Positions 46,021 through 57,330 of a stretch of 64,000 bases of DNA are shown piece after piece (the first letter of the stretch is position 1; each line of letters begins with the position of its first letter). The translations under genes were made by a program, and so were the position numbers. The DNA is from Paractinoplanes ferrugineus (GTDB taxonomy: Bacteria > Actinomycetota > Actinomycetes > Mycobacteriales > Micromonosporaceae): NCBI RefSeq assembly GCF_016862195.1, contig NZ_BOMM01000009.1, positions 1-64,000 of the forward strand, given 5' to 3'. Under the pieces are notes generated by a model. It did no database searches, was not told the DNA's origin, and was given only the letters and a program-made list of their open reading frames with translations.

Positions 46021-47649
46021 TCAGGGAACGGTGATGTCCGCCGTGTCGGCCAGGTCGGGGAGGATGGCCTGCCCGGACGCGGGCGCCGGGACCGGGCCGG
46101 AGGCGGGCATCGGTTGCGCGTACGCCATCGTCTGCGGCTCGTAATCATCGTCCGAGGCCGCGGGCGAGGCCGGTTGGCCGTAGGCGACCGGCTCCTGCGC
46201 CAGCATCGGCATCGGGTGCGGCGGCGGCATCGGGTGCGGCATCGGCATCGGCAGCTGCTGGGTGTGGTGCGGCGGCGGCTGGTGCGGGCCGGCCGGACCG
46301 GCGAGCGCGGCCGCCACCACGCGCTTGGCGATCTCGGGGGCGGCGGCCCAGTGCAGGCCCAGCTGGGAGGCGTGCACCTGCCGCCAGACGAAGCCCTCGG
46401 GATGACCACCCGCCCAGGTCCAGGCCGGAACCGAGCCGGCGCGCGGAGTGACGATCGCGCGGTGCTGCTTGTAGCCGGTGATCCGGGCCCCGGCCGGCGC
46501 GAGCAGCGAGGTGGTCGGCGCGGTCGCCTCCCGGTAACCCGCGACGGTCTGGTCCCCGGTGACCGCCGACGCGTCGATGACGGCGCACATCGGCCGGCCG
46601 TCGAAGTCACGGCCCAGCCAAGGCAGCGCCACCCCCTCGGCCACCACCGGCCAGCCGTCGTGCGCGAACTTCGCGACCGCGTTGCAGAGCCGGCGATTGG
46701 CGGAGAGCTCCTCGGCGTACCCCTCAGGCAGGCCCGCACCGACGATCAGCGCTCGGGTCCCGGCCGGCAGCGACTCGTCGCGCAGCGGATCGACGACGGC
46801 CACGTCGGCGCCGGCCGCGGTGAGAAGTTCGGCCGTCTCCACGTACGTATAGGGAGCACCCGGGCCACCGGCCAGCGCGACGATCGGGCGCTGGCCGCCC
46901 AGTTCGCCGCCGACCGCCTCGCTCGGGGTCCAGATCGGGCCCGGCAGGGTCGGCGCCGCGTTCGCCAGCGCCATCAGGCGGTCGAGATCGAGACCGCCGA
47001 TGACGGCCTCGCCCAGGCGCCGCACCGCCCGGCTCGCCTCGACGGTGCGGTGCGCGACCGGCACCGGGCCGTGCGCCCGGGCCGGCAGGACGTTCGGCAG
47101 GTCACCGCGCCGCAGCGCGCCCAGCACCGGCATGCCGATGTCGTCCAGAGCGGTACGCAGCATCTGCTCGTGCCGCGGGGACGCCACCCGGTTGAGGATG
47201 ACCCCGCCCAGGTGCACCATCTCGTCGAACATGCGGAAGCCGTGCACCAGCGCGGCCAGCGAATGGCCCATCGCCGCGACGTCGACCACCAGCACGACCG
47301 GGGCGCGCAGGGTGGCCGCGACCGCCGCCGTGCCGTCGATCTCCGGCTGCCCGGTCAGCGAGTCGAACAGGCCCATCGCGCCCTCGATCACCGACAGCTG
47401 CGACCCCGACGCGCCGTGCGCGAAGAGCGGGGCGATGCGCTGCGCGCCCACCAGCCGGGGGTCGAGGTTGCGGCCGGGACGACCGGCGGCCAGCCCGAGG
47501 TACGACGCGTCGGTGTGATCCGGCCCGACCTTGAACCCGGCGGCCGGGATGCCACGAGCCACGCAGGCCGCGAGCAGGCCGACGGCGACGGCCGTCTTCC
47601 CGTGCCCCGACGAGGGGGCGCTCACGACCAGGCGGGGCTGGGCGCTCAT
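46021..47649 (-). CDS. cobB: cobyrinate a,c-diamide synthase-like protein with degenerate glutaminase site
   Basis: 542 residues. The N-terminal ATPase domain is of CobB type: LVVSAPSSGHGKTAVAVGL (P-loop), FKVGPDHTDASYL, VIEGAMGLFDS. The GATase1 region follows, but the catalytic Cys motif, normally AECGG, reads WPVVAEGVALPWLG: Gly replaces Cys at residue 339, codon 46633-46635. The C-terminal 85 residues form a Pro/Met/His-rich disordered tail. Expected role: ATP-dependent amidation of cobyrinate; here it may need free ammonia or be a paralogue of the true CobB. ATG start with AGGAG 9 nt upstream. Confidence 0.85.
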   Translation of the reverse strand: MSAQPRLVVSAPSSGHGKTAVAVGLLAACVARGIPAAGFKVGPDHTDASYLGLAAGRPGRNLDPRLVGAQRIAPLFAHGASGSQLSVIEGAMGLFDSLTGQPEIDGTAAVAATLRAPVVLVVDVAAMGHSLAALVHGFRMFDEMVHLGGVILNRVASPRHEQMLRTALDDIGMPVLGALRRGDLPNVLPARAHGPVPVAHRTVEASRAVRRLGEAVIGGLDLDRLMALANAAPTLPGPIWTPSEAVGGELGGQRPIVALAGGPGAPYTYVETAELLTAAGADVAVVDPLRDESLPAGTRALIVGAGLPEGYAEELSANRRLCNAVAKFAHDGWPVVAEGVALPWLGRDFDGRPMCAVIDASAVTGDQTVAGYREATAPTTSLLAPAGARITGYKQHRAIVTPRAGSVPAWTWAGGHPEGFVWRQVHASQLGLHWAAAPEIAKRVVAAALAGPAGPHQPPPHHTQQLPMPMPHPMPPPHPMPMLAQEPVAYGQPASPAASDDDYEPQTMAYAQPMPASGPVPAPASGQAILPDLADTADITVP

Positions 47650-47753
47650 CAATGGTTCTCCTGACCTGGGCCGGTGGGCCGGTGAACAGCACCACCGATC
47701 GGCACAGTACCCGGCTGCGGGAGCAGTCGCCGGTCGCCGGGTAGCCTGCGAGG

Positions 47754-48725
47754 GTGTACCGGTTCCTGCTGACACCGCGCTGGCTGGGCGCGGCCGCGCT
47801 CACCGTGGTCGCGTCAGTGATCATGGTCATGCTGGGCAATTGGCAGCTCCACCGGTACCAGGAACGCAGCGCCATCAACGACCGGATCGACGCGGCCGAC
47901 TCGACCCAGGCGGTGCCGCTCACCTCGATCCTGGCGGTGCCGACCACCGCCGGCGCAGCGGGTGCTTCCCCTGGTAAAAGCCATGCCTGGACCAAGGTGA
48001 CGGCGACCGGGCGCTACGACCCGGCCCACGAGATCCAGGCCCGCGGACGCACCGTCGACGGCGATGTCGGCTTCGAGATCGTGACGCCCCTGGTGCTGGC
48101 CGACGGCTCGGCGGTGCTTGTCGACCGGGGCTGGGTGCCGGCTCCCGCGGGCGGGGCGAGCGCCGCCCCGACCGTCCCGGCGGCCCCGTCCGGCGAGGTC
48201 ACCGTGGTCGGCCAGGTTCACCTGTCAGAAAGTCGACCGGCGGCGATCGAGCACCGCGACGGCCGGCTGGACACCCGGCGGATCTCGCTGCCCCGGCTCG
48301 CCCACGAGATGCCCTATCCGGTGTACGGGGCGTACGTGCTTCTCCTGGAGCAGACGCCGGCCAACGACGCGGCCTTCACCCGTATTCCGATCGACCACGA
48401 GGACGCCTGGCAGAACGGCGGCTACGCGGTCCAGTGGTGGATGTTCTCGCTGATGGCCCTGTTCGCGTACGGCTGGCAGGCTCGCAAGGAGGCGCAGGGT
48501 TCCGCCGCGCCCAGGGCGGCCGACCGCCCCGCCAAGCCGACTTTGCGCGACCGGGTGGCCGAGGCCGACCACCAGCGTGCGGCGGCCCGCGTGGCCGCGC
48601 TCCGTGAGCCGGTCGACCGGGTCGAGGAGGCCGACCGCCGCGCCGCAGCCGAACGGCTCGCCGCGGCGGACCGGCTCGCGGCGGCCGAGGCGGCTAGGCG
48701 CGCGGGTCCGAGCGGCCAAGACTAG
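47754..48725 (+). CDS. SURF1-family cytochrome oxidase assembly protein
   Basis: 323 residues. Two TM helices, at about 11-28 (WLGAAALTVVASVIMVML) and about 223-240, flank an extracytoplasmic domain with GNWQLHRYQER, VLVDRGWVPAP and HEMPYPVYGAYVLL, the SURF1 landmarks. The C-terminal 75 residues are an Ala/Arg/Glu-rich predicted coiled coil. Assists assembly of aa3-type oxidase. GTG start; divergent from the cobB-like gene. Confidence 0.92.
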   Translation: MYRFLLTPRWLGAAALTVVASVIMVMLGNWQLHRYQERSAINDRIDAADSTQAVPLTSILAVPTTAGAAGASPGKSHAWTKVTATGRYDPAHEIQARGRTVDGDVGFEIVTPLVLADGSAVLVDRGWVPAPAGGASAAPTVPAAPSGEVTVVGQVHLSESRPAAIEHRDGRLDTRRISLPRLAHEMPYPVYGAYVLLLEQTPANDAAFTRIPIDHEDAWQNGGYAVQWWMFSLMALFAYGWQARKEAQGSAAPRAADRPAKPTLRDRVAEADHQRAAARVAALREPVDRVEEADRRAAAERLAAADRLAAAEAARRAGPSGQD

Positions 48726-48734
48726 GGTCCTTGC

Positions 48735-49280
48735 ATGACCAGCCCGAGCGACCCGTGGGGTTCCGCCCCGGAAGATCCGTGGACCGTCCCCGACCCGTCG
48801 CCCGTGCCGCCCACGCACCCCGCGCACACTCCCCTGCCGCCCTCGCCGGCGCCGCCCGTTTCCGGCTATCCCGGGTCGGGGCCCGGATCCGGCCACCCCC
48901 TCGCCGAGCCGATCTCCGGTGCGGCGCCCGGCCCGGTAATCGTGCAGATCGCCGAGATCGCGGTCACCTCGACCACGGTGCACACGCCGGCCGGCGACAT
49001 TCCCCTGGCCGGGTCGCAGTGGCAGGTAAGCGACTACTGGTTCAACTCGCAGCGCATCCCGAAGTGGGCGATCGTGATGGCCATCGTCGGCTTCTGCGTG
49101 CTGACCGTCTTCAGCCTGCTGTTCCTGCTGGTCAAGGAAACGGTGACGCAGGGCACGATCCAGATCACCGTCACCAACGGCACCCGGCAGTACGTCGCTC
49201 GCATCCCGGTGACCGACCAGGCCCAGGTGACGACGATCAACCAGCAGGTCAACTACGTCCGGAGCCTGGCCGCGATCTGA
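48735..49280 (+). CDS. membrane protein with Pro-rich N terminus, unknown function
   Basis: 181 residues. A Pro/Ser-rich N-terminal 60 residues, a strand-rich segment (VIVQIAEIAVTSTTVHTPAGDIPLAGSQWQVSDYW), one TM helix at about 112-135 (WAIVMAIVGFCVLTVFSLLFLLV), and an external C-terminal segment (QIQITVTNGTRQYVARIPV). Follows SURF1 by 9 nt, so probably co-transcribed. No recognised family. Confidence 0.78.
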   Translation: MTSPSDPWGSAPEDPWTVPDPSPVPPTHPAHTPLPPSPAPPVSGYPGSGPGSGHPLAEPISGAAPGPVIVQIAEIAVTSTTVHTPAGDIPLAGSQWQVSDYWFNSQRIPKWAIVMAIVGFCVLTVFSLLFLLVKETVTQGTIQITVTNGTRQYVARIPVTDQAQVTTINQQVNYVRSLAAI

Positions 49281-49293
49281 GCCGAGCCGCCGG

Positions 49294-50820
49294 TCAGGAG
49301 TCAGCTCCGCCGGCGTGCCGCAGCGAACGCACCGTGTCGATGGTGTCGGCCTCGGCGGCCGGCTTGTCGTCGCGGTAACGCAGGACCCGGGCGAAGCGCA
49401 GGGCGACGCCGCCGGGATAGCGCGGGGACGTCTGCACGCCGTCGAAGGCGATCTCGACGACCTGCTCGGGCCGGACCTCGACGACCCAGCCGTTGTCGGA
49501 GGTGGCCAGCTCCTGGAAACGGGCCGTCTGCCAGCGCAGCAGCTCGTCGGTCAGGCCCTTGAAGGTCTTGCCGAGCATGACGAAACCACCGGTCTCGGGG
49601 TCGCGGGCGCCCAGGTGCAGGTTGGACAGCCAGCCCTGGCGACGGCCGTGGCCCCACTCGACGCCGAGGACGACGAGGTCGAGGGTGTGCCGGGGTTTGA
49701 CCTTGACCCAGGCCGAACCGCGGCGCCCCACGTCGTAGGGCGCCTCGAGGGCCTTCATCACCACGCCTTCCTGGCCGGCGGCGAGGGCGGCGGCGAACGC
49801 GGCGGCTGCCTCCTCCTCGGTGGTGACCGTGGTGCGGCCGACGAGCAGGGCCGCCGGCAACGTGTCGGCAAGGGCCTGCCAGCGCACCCGGCCCGGCTCG
49901 TCGAGCAGGTCGGTGCCGTCGAGGTGGAGCAGGTCGAAGAAATAGGGAACCAGGGCGGCCGACACCGTCCCCCGGGTGGCGGCCCGGCTCGACGTCTCCT
50001 GGAACGGGCGCGGCCGGCCGTCCGGGCCGAGCGTCATCGCCTCGCCGTCGAGCACCGCCTCGCGCAGCGGCAGCCGGCGGACCGCCTCGACCACTTCGGG
50101 CATGCGGCCGGTGATGTCGTCGAGGCTGCGGGTGAACACGGCCACGTCGTCGCCGGAGCGGTGCACTTGGATGCGGATGCCGTCGAGCTTCACGTCGACC
50201 GCGGCGGGGGCACCGGTGGCCAGCAGCGCGGCGCCGACGTCGGGTGCGCTCTGCGCGAGCATCGGGGTGAGCGGGGTGCCGACCCGCAGGGTGATCTCGG
50301 CGAGCACGGCCGCGCCGCCGGTCAGGGCGGCCACCGCGACCTGCTTGAGGTCACCGGAGAGCAGCAGCGCGCGGCGCACCACGGCGAGCGGGACCTCGGC
50401 CGCCTTGGCGATCGCGTCGGCGAGCAGCCCGGCCTGGGCGCCCTGCCGCAGCTCGCCCGAGAACAGCCCGATGAGCAGCCGCTGCTCGTCGGCGGTGGCC
50501 GCCCCGAACAGCGCGCCGAGCAGCTCGCGCCGCCGGGCCTGCGAACCGGCGCCGGCGACCACCGAGATCTCGGCGATGGCGGCGTCGACGGCGGCCACGG
50601 ACAGGCTCGGCTCGGCGGCGGCCGGTGGCCGGTCACGCAGGCTCGCATAGCCGACGCCGGTCTGCCGCTGCGGCAGTTCACCGGCGAGGTAGGCGGACCC
50701 GGCGGCGATCTCCGCCGGGTCGAGACGCCGGAGCGCGTCGGCCAGCAACTCGATCTTGGTCTTGCGCCCGGAGGTGGCACTTACGGCAGCGGAGGTGGCC
50801 GCCAGGTCTAGGAACCGCAC
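49294..50820 (-). CDS. lig: ATP-dependent DNA ligase
   Basis: 508 residues. N-terminal DNA-binding domain, adenylation domain with nucleotide-lysine motif AAVDVKLDGIRIQVHR (Lys at about 212), then AVLDGEAMTLG, PYFFDLLHLDGTDLL, EGVVMKALEAPYDVGRRGSAWVKVKP, and an OB-fold with RPEQVVEIAFDGVQTSPRYPGGVALRFARVLRYRDDK. Seals DNA nicks with ATP; in actinobacteria an accessory to NAD-dependent LigA. GTG start at the homology boundary. Confidence 0.96.
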   Translation of the reverse strand: MRFLDLAATSAAVSATSGRKTKIELLADALRRLDPAEIAAGSAYLAGELPQRQTGVGYASLRDRPPAAAEPSLSVAAVDAAIAEISVVAGAGSQARRRELLGALFGAATADEQRLLIGLFSGELRQGAQAGLLADAIAKAAEVPLAVVRRALLLSGDLKQVAVAALTGGAAVLAEITLRVGTPLTPMLAQSAPDVGAALLATGAPAAVDVKLDGIRIQVHRSGDDVAVFTRSLDDITGRMPEVVEAVRRLPLREAVLDGEAMTLGPDGRPRPFQETSSRAATRGTVSAALVPYFFDLLHLDGTDLLDEPGRVRWQALADTLPAALLVGRTTVTTEEEAAAAFAAALAAGQEGVVMKALEAPYDVGRRGSAWVKVKPRHTLDLVVLGVEWGHGRRQGWLSNLHLGARDPETGGFVMLGKTFKGLTDELLRWQTARFQELATSDNGWVVEVRPEQVVEIAFDGVQTSPRYPGGVALRFARVLRYRDDKPAAEADTIDTVRSLRHAGGADS

Positions 50821-50935
50821 GGCCCTATCCTGGCAGCCACCTCCGACAATTTCGCCTCGTCGCACGGCTCCCGACCCCCGGTCTCCGCGCTTGGTGAGAC
50901 GTTCCGCGCCCTCCCCCGTTGACAGGGCGCGAAAA

Positions 50936-51247
50936 TCAGGCCGCGAGTGGCTCCGCGATGCGGAACCCGCGGGCCCGCACCGCATCGGCGACGCGGGAAA
51001 GCTGTGCGTCGATGGCGCACAGCGTCTGGGAGATCTCGTCGAGGTGCTCGGTCAGAGCGGTGTCGTCCCACCCGGAGACGTCGACCTCGTCGAGCGCGCG
51101 CACGGCGGCGCGCAGCCGGACGATCGATTCGAGACGGTCACGATTGCGAAGTCGATCGATGGCGTGGCGCGGCCCGACGGGCATCGGGCGCACCACCAGG
51201 GTCACCGAGTTGCCCGCCTCGGCGGCGGGCACATCATTCGAACGCAT
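50936..51247 (-). CDS. small conserved hypothetical protein
   Basis: 103 residues starting MRSNDVPAAEAGNSVTLVVRPMPVGP. The central part is helical and charged: HAIDRLRNRDRLESIVRLRAAVRALDEVDVSGWDDTALTEHLDEISQTLCAIDAQLSRVADAVRARG, a possible coiled coil. No recognised family and no TM helix. Sits between the ligase and the FAD monooxygenase genes on the same strand. Confidence 0.65.
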   Translation of the reverse strand: MRSNDVPAAEAGNSVTLVVRPMPVGPRHAIDRLRNRDRLESIVRLRAAVRALDEVDVSGWDDTALTEHLDEISQTLCAIDAQLSRVADAVRARGFRIAEPLAA

Positions 51248-51273
51248 GTTCGAGATCCTAACAGGACCCGGAC

Positions 51274-52734
<1,461 letters not shown>

Positions 52735-52747
52735 CGGCGACCCTCCT

Positions 52748-54100
52748 TCAGCTCGTCGGCGCCTCCGCCACATTCTTGAGCAGCAGGGCCTCGGCCAGGC
52801 AGACCCGCTCGAACTCGCCCAGGTGAAGGCTCTCGTCCGGGCCGTGTGCTCCCGAGTAAGGATCCTCCACCCCAGTGACCAGAATCGATGCCTGCGGGAA
52901 CAGTTCCTGGAAGGTGGCGATGAACGGGATCGAGCCACCGACACCCATGTCGACCGGGGCGGTGCCGTCCCAGGCGCTGGTGAACGCGGTGCGGGCCGCG
53001 TCGTAGAACGGGCCGGTCGCATCGATCACACAGGGTGAGCCGCCGGCCTCCAGGGTCACCTCGACCTGGGCCCCCCACGGGACGAACTTCTCCAGGTGGG
53101 CGCGGACCGCCGCGTACGCCGACGTGGGGTCGTCGCCCGGGGCGAGCCGTACGCTGATCTTCGCCTTCGCGGCGGGCTGCAACGCGTTCGCCGCCTCGAA
53201 GGTGCGGGGCGCGTCGATGCCCAGCACCGAGATGGCCGGCTTGGTCCAGATGCGGTCGGTGATCGTGCCGTGCCCGATCAGCCGGACGCCGTCGACGACG
53301 CCGCCCTCCTCCCGGAACCGCTCCTCCGGGTAGTCGACCTCGGCGCCCTCGCGAGCGGCCAGGCCGCCGACGGCCACCTCGCCCGCGTCGTCGTGCAGGG
53401 TCGACAGCAACCGGGCCAGGGTCATCAGAGCGTCCGGGACGGGACCGCCGAACATGCCGCTGTGCACGGCGCTCTTGAGCACCCTGACCTCGACGAACAG
53501 GTTGACGATGCCGCGCAGCGAGGTGGTCAGCGCGGGCTGGCCGATGTCCCAGTTGCCGGAGTCGGCGATCACGATGACGTCGGAACGCAGCTCCTCGGTG
53601 TGCGCCTCGATGATGTCGTTGAGCGAGTCGGAGCCGTATTCCTCCTCACCCTCGACGAACACCACCACGCCGACCGGCAGCTGGTCGCCGAACGCCCGCA
53701 ACGCGGCGACGTGCGCCAGCACGCCCGCCTTGTCGTCGGCGGCGCCGCGCCCGTAGAGGCGGCCGTCCCGCTCGACCGGCTCGAACGGATCGCTGGTCCA
53801 CAGCGCCACGTCGCCGGTCGGCTGCACGTCGTGGTGCGCGTAGAGCAGCACAGTGGGGGCGCCGGCCGGAGCCGCCTTGCGGCCGATGACCGCCGGCTGG
53901 CCGCCGTGCCGCACGATCTCCGTCTCCAGCCCGCAGCCCCGCAGCAGCTCGGCGACGGCCTCCGCGGACCGCTCGACCTGGGTGTGGTCGAAGCCCTCGA
54001 AGGCGATGCCCGGGATCCGGACCAGGTTTTCCAGGTCGCGACGGACTCCGGGCATCTCGCGCGCGATCGCGGCGCGCAGATCGGTTTCACTCAAGCTCAT
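52748..54100 (-). CDS. M20 family dipeptidase
   Basis: 450 residues. Zinc ligands in LLYAHHDVQPTGD, GRGAADDKAGVLAHVAALRAF and FVEGEEEYGSDSLNDII, IADSGNWDIGQPALTTSLRG, with a dimerisation lid and terminal GVEDPYSGAHGPDESLHLGEF containing the last His. Hydrolyses dipeptides or acyl-amino acids in the cytosol. ATG start. Its stop lies 13 nt before the monooxygenase start, so the two may be co-transcribed. Confidence 0.94.
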   Translation of the reverse strand: MSLSETDLRAAIAREMPGVRRDLENLVRIPGIAFEGFDHTQVERSAEAVAELLRGCGLETEIVRHGGQPAVIGRKAAPAGAPTVLLYAHHDVQPTGDVALWTSDPFEPVERDGRLYGRGAADDKAGVLAHVAALRAFGDQLPVGVVVFVEGEEEYGSDSLNDIIEAHTEELRSDVIVIADSGNWDIGQPALTTSLRGIVNLFVEVRVLKSAVHSGMFGGPVPDALMTLARLLSTLHDDAGEVAVGGLAAREGAEVDYPEERFREEGGVVDGVRLIGHGTITDRIWTKPAISVLGIDAPRTFEAANALQPAAKAKISVRLAPGDDPTSAYAAVRAHLEKFVPWGAQVEVTLEAGGSPCVIDATGPFYDAARTAFTSAWDGTAPVDMGVGGSIPFIATFQELFPQASILVTGVEDPYSGAHGPDESLHLGEFERVCLAEALLLKNVAEAPTS

Positions 54101-54117
54101 GGAACCGACCCTAGCGG

Positions 54118-55164
54118 TCAGTTGCTCGAATCCCGCCCTCGGCCGGAGGCCCAGTCCCGGGCGCCCTTCGCCGCCGAACCGGCCAGGTCGGCGGCGCCCC
54201 CACCGACCTTGCGGACCAGGGTGACGAGCGGGTCCTGGGAGTTGGCGAAGCTCTCCCGGTAGGAGTTGGCGGCGGCCTTCACCTCGTCGGCGACCGAGGC
54301 GTCCCGGTCGTCGTCGCGGCGCGGGTAGTCGCCGCCGAGGATCCGCGCGTAATCGCCGGAGTCGACCCACCGGCGCAGGTCGGCGGCGCGGGCCACCGGC
54401 ACCGGGTGGGTGCTGCCCAGCGTCATGCCGAACTTGTGGATGCTGTCGCGCAGGTCGCCGCCGGTTTCGTATTCGGCCGCCTGCTCCACGAACGCGGCGG
54501 TGTCGATCTGCGACAGGTCGCCGCCGCCGGCCAGCTTCATCAGCAGGCGCGTCGACGCGGCCGGGTCCTGCCCGGCGAGCAAGCCGGCCCGGTCGGCGGA
54601 CAGTTCAGCCTTGCGCCACCACTCGAGCATCGCCGCGATGATGCCGCGCAGCGCCAGCGCGCCGACCGGCAGCCAGGCGATGTTCGTCGTCCAGGCGGTC
54701 AGGATCGTCATGATCGTCTTGTACACGGCGTGCCCGCTGAGCACGTGGCCCAACTCGTGCCCGAGCACCGCGCGCAGCTCGTCGTCGTCGAGTTTCTCCA
54801 CTGCCGCCGTGGTGATCACGATGAACGGCTTGTTGAGCCCGATCGCCTGACCGTTGATGATCGGCGACTGGCTCACGAACAGCTCGGGCAGCTCGGCCAC
54901 GTCGAGCGCGGCCGCCGCCTCGGCGTAGCGCTGGTAGACCCGTGGGTACTGCCGATGATCGACCCGGATGGCGCCGGCCAGGAACTGCAGGCGGAACCCG
55001 CGCTCGTTCCACATGCCGAAGAACGCCTTCACCAGGTCGTCGAAGCCGCGCAGCTCGCGCAGGGCGGTCAGCGCGCCCCGGTCGGCCGGGTGCTCCCAGG
55101 CCCGCGAGCTGATTCCGGTGAGCGTGACCCGCCGGCGCACCGGACGGTTCTCTTCGTCGGTCAT
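54118..55164 (-). CDS. M48 family zinc metalloprotease
   Basis: 348 residues. Zinc motif LRAVLGHELGHVLSGH (HExxH, about 132) and the third ligand in AELSADRAGLLAG. Two hydrophobic segments flank the site (TIMTILTAWTTNIAWLPVGALALRG). Ste24/HtpX-like membrane-associated peptidase. The C-terminal 90 residues are soluble and probably regulatory. ATG overlaps the kinase-like gene stop (ATGA at 55161-55164). Confidence 0.93.
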   Translation of the reverse strand: MTDEENRPVRRRVTLTGISSRAWEHPADRGALTALRELRGFDDLVKAFFGMWNERGFRLQFLAGAIRVDHRQYPRVYQRYAEAAAALDVAELPELFVSQSPIINGQAIGLNKPFIVITTAAVEKLDDDELRAVLGHELGHVLSGHAVYKTIMTILTAWTTNIAWLPVGALALRGIIAAMLEWWRKAELSADRAGLLAGQDPAASTRLLMKLAGGGDLSQIDTAAFVEQAAEYETGGDLRDSIHKFGMTLGSTHPVPVARAADLRRWVDSGDYARILGGDYPRRDDDRDASVADEVKAAANSYRESFANSQDPLVTLVRKVGGGAADLAGSAAKGARDWASGRGRDSSN

Positions 55165-55778
55165 CTTCCCCGCCTCATGAAACTGTCGTCGCCGGTCGCC
55201 GCGGCGCCGTCGACGATGAGGTCGGCGGCGGCGGCGGTCTCGTCCTCGGCGAAGTGCCGGTCCTCGGCAGCACGCCACCGCTCAAGGTACGCCCGGAACG
55301 CAACGCTGTCGTCGCCGTCGCGCTCTACAGCTCGCCGAAAACGCAGGTCAGGAGGGGCAACGACAAAAACGGCGAAGCTCAGCGACGGACGGATCCCGCG
55401 CCGCGCCGCGCTGACCCCCTCCAGCAGTACGACCGGCGCGGGCTCGACCGTGATCTCGGGCCCGTCGAACGTCCCGCTGCCCCAGTCGTACGCCCGATAT
55501 GTCGGAGTCGACCCCTGGCGCAGCGGGTCGAGCACCAGCCTCTCCAGCCGCGGCCAGAACGTGAACTGGTCGTCCCACCCGTCCAGCAGGTCGTCGGTGT
55601 GCACGAGCGGAGCACCGCCGAGGGCCTCGGCGAGCCGGCCCGCGAACACCGTCTTGCCCGACCCGCTCGGCCCGTCGACAGCGACCAGGCGGACCCGGCC
55701 GAGACGCGGCGGCCGCGCCCGCACCCACGCGGCGAGCTCGGCGAACGTCTGCCGGACGGCCGGCCGCGCGTCAAGCAC
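55161..55778 (-). CDS. uridine kinase-like P-loop protein
   Basis: 205 residues. P-loop [20 protein letters not shown] (about 34-53), acceptor region [31 protein letters not shown] and [13 protein letters not shown], as in uridine kinase/phosphoribulokinase-like proteins. Probably phosphorylates a nucleoside or small molecule. GTG start overlaps the cobQ 3' end by 8 nt. Downstream coupling to M48 suggests a cobD-cobQ-kinase-M48 transcript. Confidence 0.88.
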   Translation of the reverse strand: MLDARPAVRQTFAELAAWVRARPPRLGRVRLVAVDGPSGSGKTVFAGRLAEALGGAPLVHTDDLLDGWDDQFTFWPRLERLVLDPLRQGSTPTYRAYDWGSGTFDGPEITVEPAPVVLLEGVSAARRGIRPSLSFAVFVVAPPDLRFRRAVERDGDDSVAFRAYLERWRAAEDRHFAEDETAAAADLIVDGAAATGDDSFMRRGR

Positions 55779-57330
55779 CCGAGCCGCCGGGTGCCGCCGG
55801 CGCCGTCGGGGCTCCCGGCGGCACGAACACCAGGCCCGGCGGCGGCCCCTGCTCGATCAACCGCCACAGCGCATCGGTGTCCAGGTGTTCCTCGACCAGG
55901 TCGCCGAGCACGTCGAGGGCCCGCCCGCGCAGGGCCGCGAACCGGGTGTCCGGCGCCACCACGAACCCGCGCCGGCCGGCGTCCCGCGCGGCCCGGGTCA
56001 GGAATCGCCGCCGGAACTCGTCGTTCTCGAACGCGCCATGCCAGTGCGTGCCGGACACGTTGCCGGCCACCGCCCCCTCCGGCCGCCCGTCGTCGTAGCG
56101 CAGCAGCGGTTCCGGCTCACCACCCACCACCAGGCCGTGATGGATCTCGTAGCCGTGCACCGGCGCACCCAGCCCCGCCCCGGCGGACCGGGTGAGGGTC
56201 TTGCGCTCGGCGAACGCGATGTCCACCGGGAGCAGCCCGAGCCCGTCGACCACGCCGGCACCGCTCTCCACCTCGTCGTCGATGCGGCGCGACAGCATCT
56301 GGAAGCCGCCGCAGATGCCGAGCAGCGGTTTGCCGGCCGCCGCGTGCCGCCGGATCGCCTCGTCCAGCCCACGCTCGCGCAGCCAGGCCAGATCGCTGAC
56401 GGTGGCTTTCGAGCCGGGCAGCACCACCAGGTCGGCGTCGGCGAGGTCGCCGGGTTCGATGGTCAGATGCACCCGCACACCCGGTTCGGCGGCGAGCGCC
56501 TCGGCGTCGGTCGCGTTGGAGATGCGCGGCAGCCGCACCACCGCGACCCGCAGCCACTCGGTGCCGTGCGGCGGTCCGGGCCGGCCGAGCGTACGCCCGT
56601 AGGCCAGCGAATCCTCGGCGTCGAGCCACACGTCCGGGTGGAACGGCAGCACCCCGTGCACCGGTCGCCCGGTGACCGCGGTGATCATGTCGAGCCCCGG
56701 CTTGAGCAGCCCGGGATCGCCCCGGAACTTGTTTATGACGAAGCCCGCGACCAGCGCCTGATCCTCGGGGCCGAGCAGCGCGAGGGTGCCGAACAGCGCC
56801 GCGAACACCCCGCCCCGGTCGATGTCACCGACCACGATTGCCGGCAGTCCGGCCGCCCGCGCCAGGCCCATGTTGACGAAGTCGCCGTCCCGGAGGTTGA
56901 TCTCGGCCGGGCTGCCCGCCCCCTCGCAGATCACCGCGTCGAACTCGGTGCGCAACTCCTCGAACGTCGCGAAGGCGGTGCCGGCCAGCCGCGCCCGCAT
57001 GTCGCGGTAGTTGGTCGCGGTGACCGTGCCGACCGCCTCGCCGAGCAGCACGACCTGACTGGACCGGTCGCTGCCCGGCTTGAGCAGCACCGGGTTGAAG
57101 CGGACGTCGGCCTCGATCCCGCAGGCCGCGGCCTGCATGGCCTGCGCCCGTCCGATCTCTCCGCCGCGGCCGTCGGTCCCGACGACGACGGCCGAGTTGT
57201 TCGACATGTTCTGCGCCTTGAACGGCGCGACGCGCACCCCGCGCCGGTGCAGCCATCGGCAGATGCCGGCCGTGAGCACGCTCTTGCCGGCGTCCGAAGT
57301 GGTGCCGGCGACGAGAAGACCCCCGCTCAT
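55771..57330 (-). CDS. cobQ: cobyric acid synthase
   Basis: 519 residues. N-terminal ATPase domain [27 protein letters not shown] and [14 protein letters not shown]-terminal GATase1 with an intact nucleophile [16 protein letters not shown] and His in [12 protein letters not shown]. Amidates adenosylcobyrinic acid diamide at four positions to cobyric acid. ATG overlaps the cobD stop (57327-57330). The intact Cys here contrasts with the cobB-like gene. Confidence 0.96.
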   Translation of the reverse strand: MSGGLLVAGTTSDAGKSVLTAGICRWLHRRGVRVAPFKAQNMSNNSAVVVGTDGRGGEIGRAQAMQAAACGIEADVRFNPVLLKPGSDRSSQVVLLGEAVGTVTATNYRDMRARLAGTAFATFEELRTEFDAVICEGAGSPAEINLRDGDFVNMGLARAAGLPAIVVGDIDRGGVFAALFGTLALLGPEDQALVAGFVINKFRGDPGLLKPGLDMITAVTGRPVHGVLPFHPDVWLDAEDSLAYGRTLGRPGPPHGTEWLRVAVVRLPRISNATDAEALAAEPGVRVHLTIEPGDLADADLVVLPGSKATVSDLAWLRERGLDEAIRRHAAAGKPLLGICGGFQMLSRRIDDEVESGAGVVDGLGLLPVDIAFAERKTLTRSAGAGLGAPVHGYEIHHGLVVGGEPEPLLRYDDGRPEGAVAGNVSGTHWHGAFENDEFRRRFLTRAARDAGRRGFVVAPDTRFAALRGRALDVLGDLVEEHLDTDALWRLIEQGPPPGLVFVPPGAPTAPAAPGGSGA

